Assembly: GCA_013407085.1 (NCBI GenBank)
Contig: JACCGJ010016349.1
Location: 1 to 64,000 of the forward strand
Length of the DNA: 64,000 nucleotides
Source: Atriophallophorus winterbourni
Taxonomy: Eukaryota > Platyhelminthes > Trematoda > Plagiorchiida > Microphallidae
Reading direction: 5' to 3'
Under the pieces are notes generated by a model, which worked only from the letters and a program-made list of their open reading frames with translations, did not search any database and was not told the origin of the DNA. Position 1 is the stretch's first letter. Every line of letters starts with the position of its first letter. Both the position numbers and the translations under genes were made by a program. Shown here in pieces: positions 41,961 through 54,959 of the stretch.

Positions 41961-42790
41961 TAATGGTTTTTGATGGAATATAAATAATGACCAGATTTAA
42001 TTTGACAAATCTACACCGCGTTCAACCTTGAGTACTTCTGATAGTAACCGGCTGAAAGTAAGATATTTTTGAGTTGAAATACCTGCCCAAAAGATTCCAT
42101 GGTTTGAATGTATTACTGGAAGGTGGAAGTTGTTGAGAAATATTTTGAGTTGTCGTGATCTTGAATATGATTTACGTTCAGAGAAAAGATGACGGAAGTT
42201 TAAAAAGATACATCCATACGTAACGTGACCACGAGATTTGGGGGCGTGAAATAGAGGAATTTGCATGCCTAAGTGACATGATGAAAGCTATGTAATTTGA
42301 TTCGCTACAAAGCATAAACCATTATAAGGATGTATTAATTCATTACTCGTTGTTGGCCGAAGATTTAGTCATCATTGCTGATTTGGAGCACAGTTATTGC
42401 CATTTATAAGATACTTTTCGTCTGCATTCAAAGCATCTTTGGATCCAAATCAGGATGATAATAATATGCAACAATCTTGGTCACTGGTCTGTTTAACCTC
42501 TGAAGGTAATAATCACTTTAATAGTAAAACTGTCATTATTTCTCGCTTAAACTCCAGCCGCTAAATCGAATACGAGGTAACCGTGAATACAAATTCAGGT
42601 ACGAAGTCAATACCACACAAAATTTCTGAATGTCATCTATTGTACCTTAAATATATTGAGGATATTCAGAGTAAAAATGGGAAGTTCTCTCCGAAATTGG
42701 TATGTAGAGTGTTATTATTCTCTTGTACTGTTGCTGTGTATACCATCAGGTTTCGAATGCTAAAATATATGAGAATTATAAAACAAAATG
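41960..42790. other. AT-rich DNA, no gene recognised
   Basis: Two short frames (41997-42266 minus, 42583-42843 plus) have no recognised domain. The last 40 bases of the plus frame are LINE-A sequence. Confidence 0.4.
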
Positions 42791-42794
42791 TCAA

Positions 42795-42910
42795 CTTACA
42801 CCTTGGTCGTACTTGCGATGCAAAGAAGTTTGCAGAAGTGTGATGAAAGCTCGTGAAATTGATCCTACGGATTAAAAAGAACTTGCTTTTGACCGATCAC
42901 TTTGAATGTA
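42795..42910 (+). mobile_element. Short LINE-A 3' fragment
   Basis: ACTTGCGATGCAAAGAAGTT, ATGAAAGCTCGTGAAATTGA and AAGAACTTGCTTTTGACCGA match the LINE-A region encoding KDVCKSYMKAIGIDPA and KELAFAG at 30.4 kb, in the opposite orientation. Confidence 0.6.
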
Positions 42911-45900
42911 AAGTGAAAAGCGATGGATAGACCTGTGTTTTCATCGAGGAATTCAAATATCCGTGTTTTCTCGAATCCATCAGGTCAACAATCTACCAAT
43001 GATATGTTTAATTAAATGGCTATCGTAATCTGATTATCAAGGCTAAATCCGTGTAATGTTGAATAAGTTTCGCAGCATAAATTTCGAATTATTCAAGAGC
43101 AAATATTTCGGTACATTCAGCTGGTGAACACCACTTATTCACTCCATTTATAACTCACCTCTAATTAATCGAGAAATCTTAAGAGCGTAACATGATATCT
43201 GATGATACCTGGTCTCTACATTTTCTGAAATCCAACTTGATAAACATAGAATTACATATTTCAATAAACACCTCGATGTGCTTGAAAACGAAACATCGCT
43301 CAATTTGTATTCCTCTAAATAAAATTTGATTTAATCTGTATTAACATGTAGGTCAAAACTTACATTATTTAAAATTCTCGGTATTTCCAAATAACATGAA
43401 AAGGTTGTTGTCTAAACTTGCTTTCTTAAACAACACGCTATTATAAAATAACATGAAAACGTTTGTCCGAAAGTTGACGTTGTTCATTTGGACTATTAAT
43501 TGGCTTATTGTTGAAATCCATTTAATAATCCATACATCACATATTTCTGTTCTTGTAGGCTAAAAAATTGGATTTATATTTAACGGGATGACCTTTAGTT
43601 AACATTTTAAAGTTTAATAAAAATGAGATTTCAATTTCGAAATATTTGATAATCGAAAAAAGAATTTATCTGTATTTCGAGATTCATTTGAAATTTTCGT
43701 TTACTTTGCTTCACAAGCCACGATTTTTGTTTGACTACAGTCCTTTACCTTGTCCGTTATTCGGTTGATCATTCGAAAGTTATTCTTGATCTAAGGATGC
43801 AGCTGACAGTATGAATTTCGACATTGAATGCCAACCTCTGTCATTGTACACTTAACGTTTTCTGAACAGTATTTTTATGGTTGAATTTATATGATTGCTG
43901 GAAATTTGTGTACAATAATGAAGTCATTGTTTTTATTGGAGAGAAATGCTCATTTGCATGGATTTCCGTCACACAAACACCCCACGACCGATTTCGTGCT
44001 GTTTGCACTCATAAGGTAGGGACAGTAGGATCATGATCCACACGCGTTTGAAACATTGACGGAATGGTAAGCAAGTTGCACTTGTGTTTGGACATGTAAG
44101 TGAACAGAATTATCCAACAGTGGCAAATAAGCATTTTAGTTCATGGTTATGCTTTTAGATAGATATTACAAACACGTAAAATCACAATCTCACGTTTCCC
44201 TATTTCAATCATCTAAACATTTACATACTGTTCGTGTATGCTGGAGAAAATTGGGAAATAATTGAACATTTCATCATGCTCAGAATAGCCAGGTGCACTT
44301 TAAATGGATGCCAACGTAACAATTTTGGACACAAACCTCTCGCAGATAACCACGCTTTGATGAATTCATACAATGTAGATATCGTAAGTTGTAATCGAAT
44401 TATGTTTTAAACATTTTTCTCGACTAAACTTTAGAACGGATGTTGTTGTAGCTGAAGATTAAAAGACGAAGATGATAATCAACAACAAACTAAATGAAAC
44501 AATAGAAAGAAGGCTTAATAAGTTTCTGTTAGTTATTAGTAATTGGAATTTACATGGAGCCATTAACATAACCAGAGCATTTAGGCTTTTACGAGTGTGA
44601 GTTCGAATATGCTATTTAACCAACATTTCTGGGGTAGATTTGGCAAACATTGGATTAATTTGCTTCAGTAGTACGATATCTCAGTCTAGGTTGAACAGGA
44701 AATCGTTTAATCGGTTAATTGCAAAGTACAGGTTTGATAATCCGTCGTGGTCCGGTATATATAAAAATTTGCACCACAGAGATCTTCACGATAATTTCTT
44801 TTAAAAGGATACGTAGAAAAATTTAACAAATGACAAAGGCAACTTAACTTTGTGTCTATATGGTGAAAGTGAAGTTATCACTTGTGTCTCTTCGTACTAA
44901 GAAAAAAATATTTACCAATGACTCGGTGGTTCCTAGCGATGTGATGCAGAAAAACATATGAAAAATGGGCTAAACGTCATATTGGCTGAGACATGTGCAT
45001 TGCGATATTTGTGGTTCGTACCACAGTGTGGTTGTTTATTTTTTGGAAAATTTGTTCAATTTTAATTTCATACCATACTCAGGTTAAAAACATAAACCGT
45101 GACATATGTAAACACCTGTCGTAACGTGAATAAAAATCAGTGTTTAGAAGAAAAATGCAGGACCAGAGAATGAAAAAAATAGTTGTGAGGCATCAACAAC
45201 GATGTGATTATTCAATTCCCAATGGAACTGCATAAACGTCTCAACCTTTATTGTGAGGTATGCGCATAATAAAGCTTGGGCTTATAGCAATTTAGAATAT
45301 TTATACTAAATAGTTGATTGAAAATAAAATATTATTTATTTGTCTTTCGAGCAAATAGTGATTGGAAAACCAGTCACAAATAAAACATGTTCACTTACTG
45401 TGGCCAATTTGAATATAAAATACATCATATCTGATATTTTTCAGAGTAGACATAGTCAATGGACTTTTCAGTATAAAATGTATTCATTTACGAAATTAAT
45501 TAAACACGTTATATTGCAAATATGAATATGATTAAAGATGTTTTAAAATGTTAAATATCGAGTTCTGATAATAAAAATCTGAAAAATCCTTGTTACCACC
45601 GGACTGAATGTGCCAATAGAAACGGGAAAATATGCTTCACGGAATTCGGGCATCATTATGTTTTTAGCTTTTGGAAAATTCTAAAAGATGGAACAAATGT
45701 GTACTTTTGAATGTTAGCATAAATTTCAAACTTTTTTGAAATATAATTCGACGAAATAGATTGTTACCGAAACGATAGTTATATAATTCTGAAAATACAA
45801 TAAACGTTAGTGAGCAATTTATATTTATAATGAGAATCTTTTCTGACTGAAAACCGTCAAGATACACACAATAGACAACCAATTAATTTCCGTTTTACTG

Positions 45901-46010
45901 CGAAAAACCCTACTCATGTGTAACAATATTTTTGTTTAAATGCATCTCTGGAAATAATTACTCTGGAAAATTCTATAATTGCAATTTATAAAAAAAGCAC
46001 TGAAAAATAA
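42910..46010. other. AT-rich DNA with one dispersed repeat
   Basis: No gene recognised. Bases 43965-44100 (CACCCCACGACCGATTTCGT, GCTGTTTGCACTCATAAGGT) match 46265-46385 and 59635-59735, a repeat of about 120 bp distantly like the composite LINE-A 5' repeat. Confidence 0.5.
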
Positions 46011-46017
46011 ACGTATA

Positions 46018-46385
46018 TTGTTGCTCACATCCCCAGTAATTGCACACTACAACCGGTTTTTGTCTGTTTGCCGTCATCAGTTGGAGACAGTAAGATTAGG
46101 TTCTGCGGCCTTTGAAACAGTGGATAAGTGGTGAACAAAGTTATAGAAATCTTACGAGTTATCTTTAATTAATTATTGAAAACTGAGATGAACTCTTAAA
46201 GTTTAATACTTTCGAATACGAAGCTTGTGAAAAATAAAACGTCTCAACTTAATCCAAAACCTCATTAGAATGCATTTCCATCACACACACTCTACGACAG
46301 CTTTCTTGTTGTTTGTAATGTTCAGGTACGATCAGGATTCACGTGTCTTGAAACTGTTGAGAAATGGTAAACAAGTTATGCAATT
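46018..46385 (+). repeat. Two composite dispersed repeats
   Basis: 46018-46135 has TTGCTCACATCCCCAGTAAT, CTACAACCGGTTTTTGTCTG, CCGTCATCAGTTGGAGACAG and AACAGTGGATAAGTGG, the same composite as at 6.6 kb. 46265-46385 has the related CACACACTCTACGACAGCTT, TTGTTGTTTGTAATGTTCAG and TTGAAACTGTTGAGAAATGG. Confidence 0.55.
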
Positions 46386-46389
46386 GGAA

Positions 46390-48470
46390 GTCATTATCGG
46401 ATAAGGTTGTGTGATTAAAATGAGAATGTTTGTTCATGACGTTGTGTTTAACCCCATCTACATGTGTTTGGGCAAATGGGATTGAAGAGGTTGGTAGTAC
46501 AAATGTTATTCTATAGTAGGCAATATTCATTTCCTACTATCAGGCTTCATTATGAGATGACTCGAAGTCAAATTTGATTTTCTGTCCTAATTGACCTAAA
46601 AGTGTCGGAATAATTCGATTATATACAGGTCCTTCCGTTTTGGTAGTATTCACACCCCCATGACAACGAGTCAACAGTTACACATCTCCACATCACTCAT
46701 GGTAGGAGAACAACAACTCGTCAGGCGAAGGTCAATTCCCTTACCAATCTTTTATAAGCCAATGTTGTCACGACAACAATGCCTTCAGTGAGTCTGTGCC
46801 TGTGTTCACTTCTGTCTAATTTGCGGGGCGTTTTCTTAACAAACGGTTCCATCTAAGCCCACAATATAATAGGCTTGTTTGGCAGATGTTGATGGATTGT
46901 ATATTCTTTAATAGCTAACGACGATTTCCGTCTGATCCTATTATTAGGCACGTTATCACACGATTATGGTCCATGCTATTCTTCTGTAATCCGAATTTCT
47001 GTGCGTATGTGATTATTTTCGTCGGTTGTTATAACGTTTCCTGTTCTTCGTTGTAACGGAGAGATGTGATTTGTATTTTAATCTAGCTGCCTTAACTGGA
47101 ACTGTTTACCAGTGTAGATTACGCGTCCACAGTACCATATTGAAGGTATAATTGATAATAATATATAGAGAATTTGATTTCAAATTAATAATATAATCGC
47201 ATCTTGTTTCTAATAAATGCTATACACCAATACTAAACATTGTCCACAGATATATTACATATTCATAATCCAAGATCATTCGATGAACAGTTGGCAAAAA
47301 TGTTCAGTTACTGCATTTGAATGGGGGATTAGGTGAAATAATGTTTCAATTGGAAAATCAGACATTTGGTCGTGCTTGAAAATTTCCCATGGGAAAGTAA
47401 GTAAGGTGGGGGTAAACTTCAGATTACGAGTTAGTCGATTTTATATAACTCTAACTTCTGGGCTATAGCAGCGAGCAACTCAAATGAAAAGATGATTGAT
47501 CAATGCTGGCGGAATGAATTCTAATGCATTGGATTAGTTTTCACGAATTCTTCTGAAAAATCATTGAACCAAGATGATCGCTTGATCGGGTTCTGGTTAT
47601 TGTGATATATTTTCATTGAATATTATAATTATTATATATTAAAATTGAAAACTCATAATTTATGCTAATCTCTATTTGAATGAGTCAAATTTGTGATTCG
47701 AAGCTATTGAGTTCAATTTACACATATTTCTGAGAATGAAATTTCGAGAATTGAAATCGCAATTACGAAATCACTTTTGTTTACATTCAATCAATGGAAA
47801 AAGATTACGTAATTATTTCATTCTGTCTTAAAGGTGAAAACTTGTTCCTGGCTAGTTAACTTTTCGATTTTATGAAAAATTCTTTTAACGTTTCGATAAT
47901 GCCACGAGAAAACAGTGGATGATCTTCAGCGCGGGAGCTGTTAAAAAATTTCAAATGTGTGCAAGTTAAGTACAAAAAGGATTATAATTCCAACATGACG
48001 TACTCTGTCACCCTGAAGTTACTTAATAATAATTGATATTGGGAAAAACTTGTACAACATTACTTATACCAATAAATTGCTCACAAATATCAAGGAAATA
48101 GAAAACCGAATTCATACGCAATTTGCAAATGTCACTTCAAACATTTTGTGAATACGATCATTGTACACAGATTATGTTTTTAACGTTGAAAGAGACTCGC
48201 TGTTGGTTTCCGTCAGTTGATGTTGTACACGGATGTACAGTTTGAGCCCATGAAATTTATATAATGGACATTGTTCTCAGATGATAACAGAGTTCGGTAT
48301 GAAAAGCACGATTTCTTCCAACACATTCCCTGCCGAATAAAGTGGCTATTCGGTCGCTAACGTTACGCAACAATACTTTTGTATTTGACTCATTTTATTA
48401 TGCCTTCAAATCAAACTATGGGGAATTTGTTCTTTTTAATTAATATGGTCAATGCAAGGGGCTCCAAAAT
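46390..48470. other. AT-rich DNA, no gene recognised
   Basis: One motif-free minus frame at 46339-46530. Nothing else recognised. Confidence 0.4.
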
Positions 48471-50089
48471 ATCATTAGGTAACGTCTTTGTACTACAAGT
48501 GCGGTCTATATAAATGTCTAATTGCGGATTCCAACTCTCCATAGAATAGATTATATGGTATATGAGGGTGTTCAATGCTCATGCACAGATTTGGACAGAT
48601 TTGGCAGATTTGGACAGTACTGTTGCATTTGTTAATCCCCAAATTGAGGATATGCTCGCATCAATGAAAACCAAAATTGTTGTTCAAATGCGTCGTTTGA
48701 TGTCGACCATGGATGTACATCGTTTAATGTTTAATGTTTAATGCTCCACAGCTTTTCGAATGACTAAACAGTCCGATTCGGAAGTGACAGTCTCTCCGTA
48801 GCGATCACGGTGATAGGTAGTAATCAGTCATTCGGCGTTAGTTGCACGCCGATGGCGTGGCAGTGACCAAGAAGTGTATCTGCTTTTTCCCAGCTTGGAC
48901 ATGACGTTTTACATTGTGCATTCAAAGTAAGCGGTCAACAGCGAAATCTTTACAACCCGTGGAGTCAATGCCATGAGCTTTCATATCTCTTTCGCAAACG
49001 TCTTTTTACCGGGAATGCAGGCTGTCCAATAGCGAAATATATGATTTCAACTCACCATAGAGTAAATCTTTTGAACTACAATTATTTATTCTTACTCTGT
49101 AAACGTGAGCAAACAACCGTATGAGGCGCTGACGTAGTAAATTATGCATGTCCCGTAGACCAGCTTTTGAAAGCACTTCAGCATTAGTCAATTTTTCCAT
49201 CCAGGATATGTTCAAGATACGACGGATGCTTCGTAGATGGAAAGATTTCAGCTTTTCATAGTGTCTTGCGCGGGTGGTCCAGGTTTCACTGCCGTACAGT
49301 AAACCATTTACTACGCACGCACTGCATACCATCATTTTTGTGTTAACAATAAACTTACGGTTGCCCCAGACACAGAAGTTCAATCGGGACAAAATATTAG
49401 CTGCTCTTCTAATCCAGTTTTCAATCTTCTTGTCTAGTGAGAGGTTAAATTAATACATATGAAATGATGTACTGCTTCAAGCTGACAGTTTTCAACATGA
49501 TGATTGGAGGCTATACAATTCCTTGACCAAAGACTTTGGTCTTACTCATGCTGATTGTTAACCTAACTTCTATGCATGCCGACGAAAAGCAGTCCATTAG
49601 CAACTGGAAGTGTTCTTGGATTATCAACGTATCGTGCCGTGCCGTGCGGTCGCATTATTTGGAGCTCCTGTTAATCAGGATATACTGTTCTTACACTTAC
49701 ACGTACGTGGATATATTATACCTTGTTGGACTCCTCTCGAAGTCAACTTTCAGGATATACCACTCTCGTAGCGGTATTCGATAATACGAGCAAATTCGGA
49801 TTTATCGTGATTTTCCCATATTGGATCTACGCCTGCAACTCTGTTAATACGCTTCAAGTCCACAAAGGGATTAACGTCATCGAAACGATCTTATTTTTCG
49901 CCGTCGACTGGTTATATATTCAACGTCGTGAGAGCAACTACCGAAGCGCATCGCCGGAATCAATTCTGACTTTGCTCTTATTAGTGAACAACGCTTTTCG
50001 TCGCGCTCACCATATTCATCATCGATCGCTCGACAGAACCACAGCCTGTACACACACAACTGAACAGTACTGCACACAAACCTGACCGG

Positions 50090-51259
50090 ATGACCCCGAA
50101 AAGAATAAAAAGCGCATCGGGATACAGGTGCACGGTTTGCCAAAAGTCGGTAAGTCCTAAGGCGAGATCTGTCACGCGTTACGATTGTTTGTTGAAAGTG
50201 CATGCAAAATGCGACAAATCGCTGACCTTGGATTTAGTATCGATTATTAATGGAGATAATTGTCCTGGTGTCTGTTCTGTTTGTCTAGTTTGCAAGGCCA
50301 AATCAACACCGTCAGCCTCGGCGGCGAAAACCCCTGAATATGATATTGAGTCGCGTCTAAATGGAATGGAATCCAGTATACAAAAACTGAATGAATTGAT
50401 AATAAACGTCATAAAGGCACCGTCGTTACCCGACTTAAAGGTTACTGCCGAAAAGCCGGTAGATAATCCACCATACTCGAGCAGGCCAACATTTGCCCAG
50501 ATAACCGCGCAGATGGCGACTGAAACGGGGAAGCATTCGTTGGGATCAGTGACTTCTCGACTTAACGGAACCGAGAAAGGACTCAGAAAATCCACTTCTG
50601 AAGTGACTGACTCAAATGATAAAATAAAGTCCGCGGGTGTAAACCTAAGCGTTATATGTACAAACGTGACCGAGTCGCAGGAAACGCTGTTTGAAGCTAA
50701 GCAAAAACATGAATTAGCTGAGTGGTATAAACTCTGCAGTCTGATGAGATTGGCCGCGGTTACTCCCTCATTAATAGTTCGATTAAACCGCCACCTGTAT
50801 TCTCCTCATAAGGATGATCCTCGCCTTTTAAGAATAACGCTGCAATCTGCGGAGGACGTGGAAAACGTACTTTTAAATGCTTACATTCTTAGAGGTGTTC
50901 CAGAGACTACATGTCGTATCCATGCAGACTTACCATGGTGGGAGCGAAAGTCGTCGCAGAAATCTCGTGAAGAACGTAATCCAAGAAGTATGGTAATTCT
51001 TGGTGTTCCGGAAGATGCTGCTGACACGCATTCTCAAGAAAAGTCTGTGCACGACCACAAACAGTGGAAATATCTAGCCGAAACAATTGGTATTAAAAAT
51101 ACCATACTTCTGGATGCTTTTAGAATACTGCGGTCTGCCAACTATAAAGGGCAAGGTCCTAGCCCTTCAAAGCTAACCTTCTTCACAACCGAAATGACCG
51201 ATACTATCAAACGTGAATGGGAAGCTAATAAAAAATCCTACCCCAAAACGTCAAGTTGA
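50090..51259 (+). CDS. CR1-like ORF1 protein with PHD-like zinc finger
   Basis: A 389-codon intact frame. Near the N-terminus YRCTVCQKSVSPKARSVTRY, HAKCDKSLTL and CPGVCSVCLVCK supply the Cys/His pairs of a PHD-like finger. A coiled-coil segment (ESSIQKLNELIINVIK) follows. After a variable middle, RLMRLAAVTPSLIVRLNRHL-type sequence and MVILGVPEDAADTHSQEKSV with FRILRSANYKGQG resemble the esterase-free, RNA-binding C-terminal part of other LINE ORF1 proteins. ORF1 proteins of CR1 LINEs bind the element's RNA in the particle that carries it. The start is the first ATG after the zinc-finger frame opens. Confidence 0.8.
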   Translation: MTPKRIKSASGYRCTVCQKSVSPKARSVTRYDCLLKVHAKCDKSLTLDLVSIINGDNCPGVCSVCLVCKAKSTPSASAAKTPEYDIESRLNGMESSIQKLNELIINVIKAPSLPDLKVTAEKPVDNPPYSSRPTFAQITAQMATETGKHSLGSVTSRLNGTEKGLRKSTSEVTDSNDKIKSAGVNLSVICTNVTESQETLFEAKQKHELAEWYKLCSLMRLAAVTPSLIVRLNRHLYSPHKDDPRLLRITLQSAEDVENVLLNAYILRGVPETTCRIHADLPWWERKSSQKSREERNPRSMVILGVPEDAADTHSQEKSVHDHKQWKYLAETIGIKNTILLDAFRILRSANYKGQGPSPSKLTFFTTEMTDTIKREWEANKKSYPKTSS

Positions 51260-51404
51260 GCTTGCCCAACGTAATAGCCGGAAGCAAGCAAACGGATAGT
51301 ACCGACCATCAAACGTCTAGTGATGAGGTTCAACCTGAATGTCATGTAATTGCTCCAAAAAACTTGAGCATTCCGACCAGACAATAACGAATGTCACTTT
51401 TTTG

Positions 51405-51560
51405 GAGCGAAACAAAGTGCGAAGCGAATTTTCGAAGTGCCCTAACTGCCCCTCGCAATGGCGAATAGTATCAAAGCGAATGTCCGAAGTGCACTTCACA
51501 ATGGCGAAGCGAAGCGAATATTCGCTTCACTTCGCAACTTCGCTCCGCTTTAAATCCCAA
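51405..51560 (+). repeat. GAAGCGAA/TTCGCTTC-rich spacer between CR1 ORFs
   Basis: Many short runs of GAAGCGAA and TTCGCTTC, including the perfect palindrome AAGCGAATATTCGCTT at about 51,510-51,525. Strong local hairpins are possible in the RNA just upstream of ORF2. Confidence 0.7.
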
Positions 51561-51576
51561 ATCGAAATATTCGTTA

Positions 51577-52290
51577 TTGTCTGATTCCGACTCTAACCAA
51601 GTCGGCCTTCTTATAACTTTTCATGATTTGAACACCACAAACTTTATAAGATGTTTATATACAAATGCACAAAACCTTCCGAACAAATTAGCTGAGTTAA
51701 ACGAGATATGTTCGCGCTACTCACCTGACATTATCGCCATTACAGAAACATGGTATTCCTCCCAATTGATTGAAACGGAGATATCAATTCCAAATATGAA
51801 TTTGACAAGGAACGATCTAGAGAGAAGTGGTGGTGGCGTTGCTCTTCATTATCATAATCGACTCCAGTGCCATCCAATAGACAAGACAGAATTCACGCTC
51901 GAGGATACAATTTGGTGCTCTTTAAAGCTGATGTCTGGTGAAGTTTGCATTATTGGTGTAGTCTACCGGTCCCCTTCATCTACGGAATCGTACAACGAAA
52001 GGTTGATCCAAGTGCTTCAGCGCTTGACTCACACACAGCAATCAACGACACTTATTATTGGTGATTTTAATCTGTCCGCTCTTTATCACAGGGACGATCA
52101 CTCCGCACAAACGCTAGAATACCGATTTAGAGAGGTACTAGATTCAATCTCGTTATACAACCATGTTCACGAATACACTCGGAGAAGAGGTTCTGACCGC
52201 CCCTCTGTCTTGGATTTGGTGTTAACATCGGAAGAACAATCTATCGAAGCGATCGAATTCCAGGTTCCGCTGGGTCTCAGCGACCATTGA
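51577..52290 (+). pseudogene. CR1-like ORF2 endonuclease domain
   Basis: The domain reads LYTNAQNLPNKLAELNEIC, IIAITETWYSSQLIETEISI, RNDLERSGGGVALHY, IGVVYRSPSSTESYN, LIIGDFNLSALYHRD, DLVLTSEEQSIEAIEF and GLSDH. All classical apurinic-type endonuclease blocks (N, E, VYRSP, GDFN, SDH) are intact. A TGA at 52288-52290 falls right after SDH, and the same frame continues beyond it (VLVFHYVCS...), so a single nonsense codon ends the domain. Confidence 0.85.
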
Positions 52291-54564
52291 GTGCTTGTGT
52301 TTCATTATGTCTGCAGTACTCCGCAATCGCTTGCTCCGAACGGGGTGGTTCGACGGGTAGATAAATTGGCCCTGAGTAAATCGCTCGTGCAGATTCCGCA
52401 TTTTCAGACGGACAACATAAGCCCTGACTCGCAATGGAACGAACTAGTAGGTTTTCTGAAACTGAAGATAGACGAGAACTTGCAGATCGTTCAGAAAAGG
52501 TTCGTCCATGAACTTCGTTTTGTTGTCCGCAGCAGAACAAAAAGGTGGATAGCACTGAAGCGAGCAGCGTGGGTGCAGCACAAAGCCAACAATAATTTTA
52601 CCTCCTGGCAACATTTCCGTATGTTACGCAACAAAGTGACTGCATTTATTCGAGAGGATAATGAAGCGCACCAATTGCTGCTCCTGTCAAAAATAGAACG
52701 CAACCCTAAGTTACTATACAAGATCGTGAACGCGAAAGCAAAAGTCAAACCAGGTATTTTTCCCATCCAGAATGGTGAAAAACTCACCGAAACAGCGTTG
52801 GAAACCGCAAATGCTCTAGCAATTTATTAGTCCAAATTGTTCGTGCTAAAGCTTTTAGTGGAACGTTTAAAGTATTCAATCGAAACAGGATTCGAAACAT
52901 TGTGCGATATTTCGATAAATCCAATGATTGTTGCAAGTCATAAGGAAGCGCACCAATTGATGCCCCTGTCAAAAATGGAACGCAACCCTAAGTTACTATA
53001 CAACATCATGAACGCGAAAGCGAAAGTCAAACCAGGTATTTTTCCCATCCAGAATGGTGAAAAACTCACTGAAACAGCGTTGGAAACGTACGATATTTCG
53101 ATAAATCCAATGATTGTTGCAAGTCATTTGCTCAAACTGAACGTAAGAAAATCCCCATGAGCGGATGGCATCACACCGGATGTGCTCAGGTTCTGTCACC
53201 GTCAGCTTTGTGAACCGCTCTCCAGCCTGTTTAACTATTCGTTGCTTAAGGGAGTAGTACCGAAAGATTGGAAGTCTGGCGTGATAACACCAATCTTCAA
53301 GGCGTTTGCCGATCTGACGTTGCAAATTATCGCCCCGTCACACTTTTACCTGTTATTGCTAAGGTCATGGAACGTATAGTCTCGAAAAGAATGGTTGCAC
53401 ACTTTGAATCGCTCAATTTTTTTTCACCAGCACAGCATGGATTTCGATGTCACCGATCCTGTCTCACAAATCTTCTCATAGCATTAGACGACTGGACGAA
53501 AGAGTTGGATAGAAGTTCTTGCATCCACGTCTGTTGCCTAGACATTTCGAAAGCTTTTGACAGGGTCAATCATCATCTGCTTTTTCAAAAACTGATGCGT
53601 TCAGGAATATGTAAACCACTTCTTTCATGGCTGTGTGACTATTTGTCAGATCGAGACGCCAGAGTTAAATTTAAAGGAGTGCTATCACAAACGTTCAAAA
53701 CCACGAGTGGTGTCCCACAAGGATCTGTGTTAGGCCCGCTCCTCTTTCTTTTCTCTCTATTTTGTTATACATAAACGTTTTCCCCCCTTCATATCTTCTA
53801 AAATGTTCCTGTTCTCGGATGATATGAAAATTTGGACGCCGATTAGTTCTGCAGAGGATTGTGAGAAACTACAAATGGATTTGGACAGTGTGTCAAATTG
53901 GGCGGCCATGAATGACATGTAATTCAACATACAGAAATGTAAGATGCTCCATCTTGGCAAGAATGTTCCTTGAAAATATCGATTGGGAACTTAAAACCTA
54001 GCATGGAGCTCGTTAGAAAAATATCTTGGAGTGCGGATTTGCGGTAACCTGAAGAACACAGTGCACTGCCAGAATATATATCGACGGGCCAACAGATTGT
54101 TAGGTATCGTTCGAAGAATATTTTGAAGATTCTCCCTGGTAACGTTACCAAGGATAATGAATGTCCACCTTCGCCATACGATGGAGTATGCGATCGAGGT
54201 CTGAGCTCCTTGGCTGCGAAACGATATTGCACTCTTCGATAAAATCTATCATAGAGCAACAAAGTTAGTGATGGGTCTTCGCAATGTACCGTGTACCGAA
54301 AGACTGCGACGTCTGGGTCTATGTGACTTTAACCCAAAAAGGATACGACGCGATATTATTCTGACCTATAGAATTGTGTCTACCGAAGGACATCCACTAA
54401 AACACTTGCTTGATGTATGTGATGGAAAAGTAACACGAATACATACCTTATGCCTTTACGTTCCAAGTTCCGGTATTGATTCCGCCGTACGAGCTATATT
54501 TCTTTGGAATTCCCTACCCCAACATGTGGTGGACTCTTCTTGTTTGGCGATTTTTAAAGCGTAA
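52291..54564 (+). pseudogene. CR1-like ORF2 reverse transcriptase, several lesions
   Basis: After the nonsense codon comes the linker (52291-52830), then a partial tandem duplication (52,666-53,128). The RT starts at KSP-TGA-ADGITPDVLRFCH (stop at 53158) and continues VANYRPVTLLPVIAKVMERI, CCLDISKAFDRVNHHLL (motif A) and SGVPQGSVLGPLLF (motif B) in 53268-53774, after a frameshift near 53,290. Motif C is LFSDDMKIWTPI in yet another frame. The C-terminus is 54268-54564 (RLRRLGLCDFNPKRIRRDII, IFLWNSLPQHVVDSSCLAIF). Not functional. Confidence 0.87.
52666..53128 (+). repeat. Partial tandem duplication inside CR1 ORF2
   Basis: Block X (GCGCACCAATTG...GCGTTGGAAAC) is at 52,668-52,806 and again at 52,948-53,088. 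Block Y (GATATTTCGATAAATCCAAT, GATTGTTGCAAGTCAT) is at 52,906-52,941 and 53,092-53,128. The order X-Z-Y-X-Y shows a duplication of about 278 bp with the 99-bp Z segment lost from the second copy. Confidence 0.85.
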
Positions 54565-54959
54565 TTGGACTTGCACTTGCAAACGAACATCATTCGTGAG
54601 CCTTACATTTGATATTCTCTATTGCTTTTATACTATTGTAATTTTCATGTTTTATTCATACCGTAATCCTGTGGAGTTGCTAAGTCATAACCGTAAATCA
54701 TTGAATCTTGAATCTTGAATCTCGGGTATGAGCACTAATAGCTGCACCGATGAAAAAACAGCATGTCATAGATTAACACATCCCGTAGCTTGGTTTGTGC
54801 TCTTAACCGGTTCAGGTTGAAAAGTTTGTAATCACTTTGCCTGCGTAGGTAAATGCCTTCTGATCTCGTTCTAAAAGCATGGACCCGAAGCAGAGCAAAA
54901 AATGCCGAAATGTGTGGGATCAAGAACAGCCAAAATGAAGCTTGATACAATAAAATTTT

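Larger units (their letters stand above)
49615..54721 (+). mobile_element. CR1-like LINE, near full length, two ORFs
   Basis: A 5.1-kb element: 5' UTR about 49615-50089, ORF1 50090-51259, inter-ORF spacer 51260-51576, ORF2 from 51577 to about 54564, and a 3' end with the short repeat ATTGAATCTTGAATCTTGAA. Two ORFs, a PHD-type zinc finger in ORF1 and a short 3' repeat are CR1 features. ORF1 is intact; ORF2 is broken in several places, so the copy is inactive but fairly young. Confidence 0.9.
48480..54955 (-). mobile_element. LINE-A copy split by a CR1-like insertion
   Basis: LINE-A sequence runs 48480-49614 (3' UTR and C-terminus, minus frame 49392-49006 with [20 protein letters not shown] and [20 protein letters not shown]). 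It stops at ACTGGAAGTGTTCTT and resumes at 54,722 (GGGTATGAGCACTAATAGCT) up to about 54,955, where the minus frame includes FRTRSEGIYLRRQSDYK. In the copy at 31.06 kb those two points are adjacent, so the 5.1 kb between them is an insertion. Confidence 0.88.
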
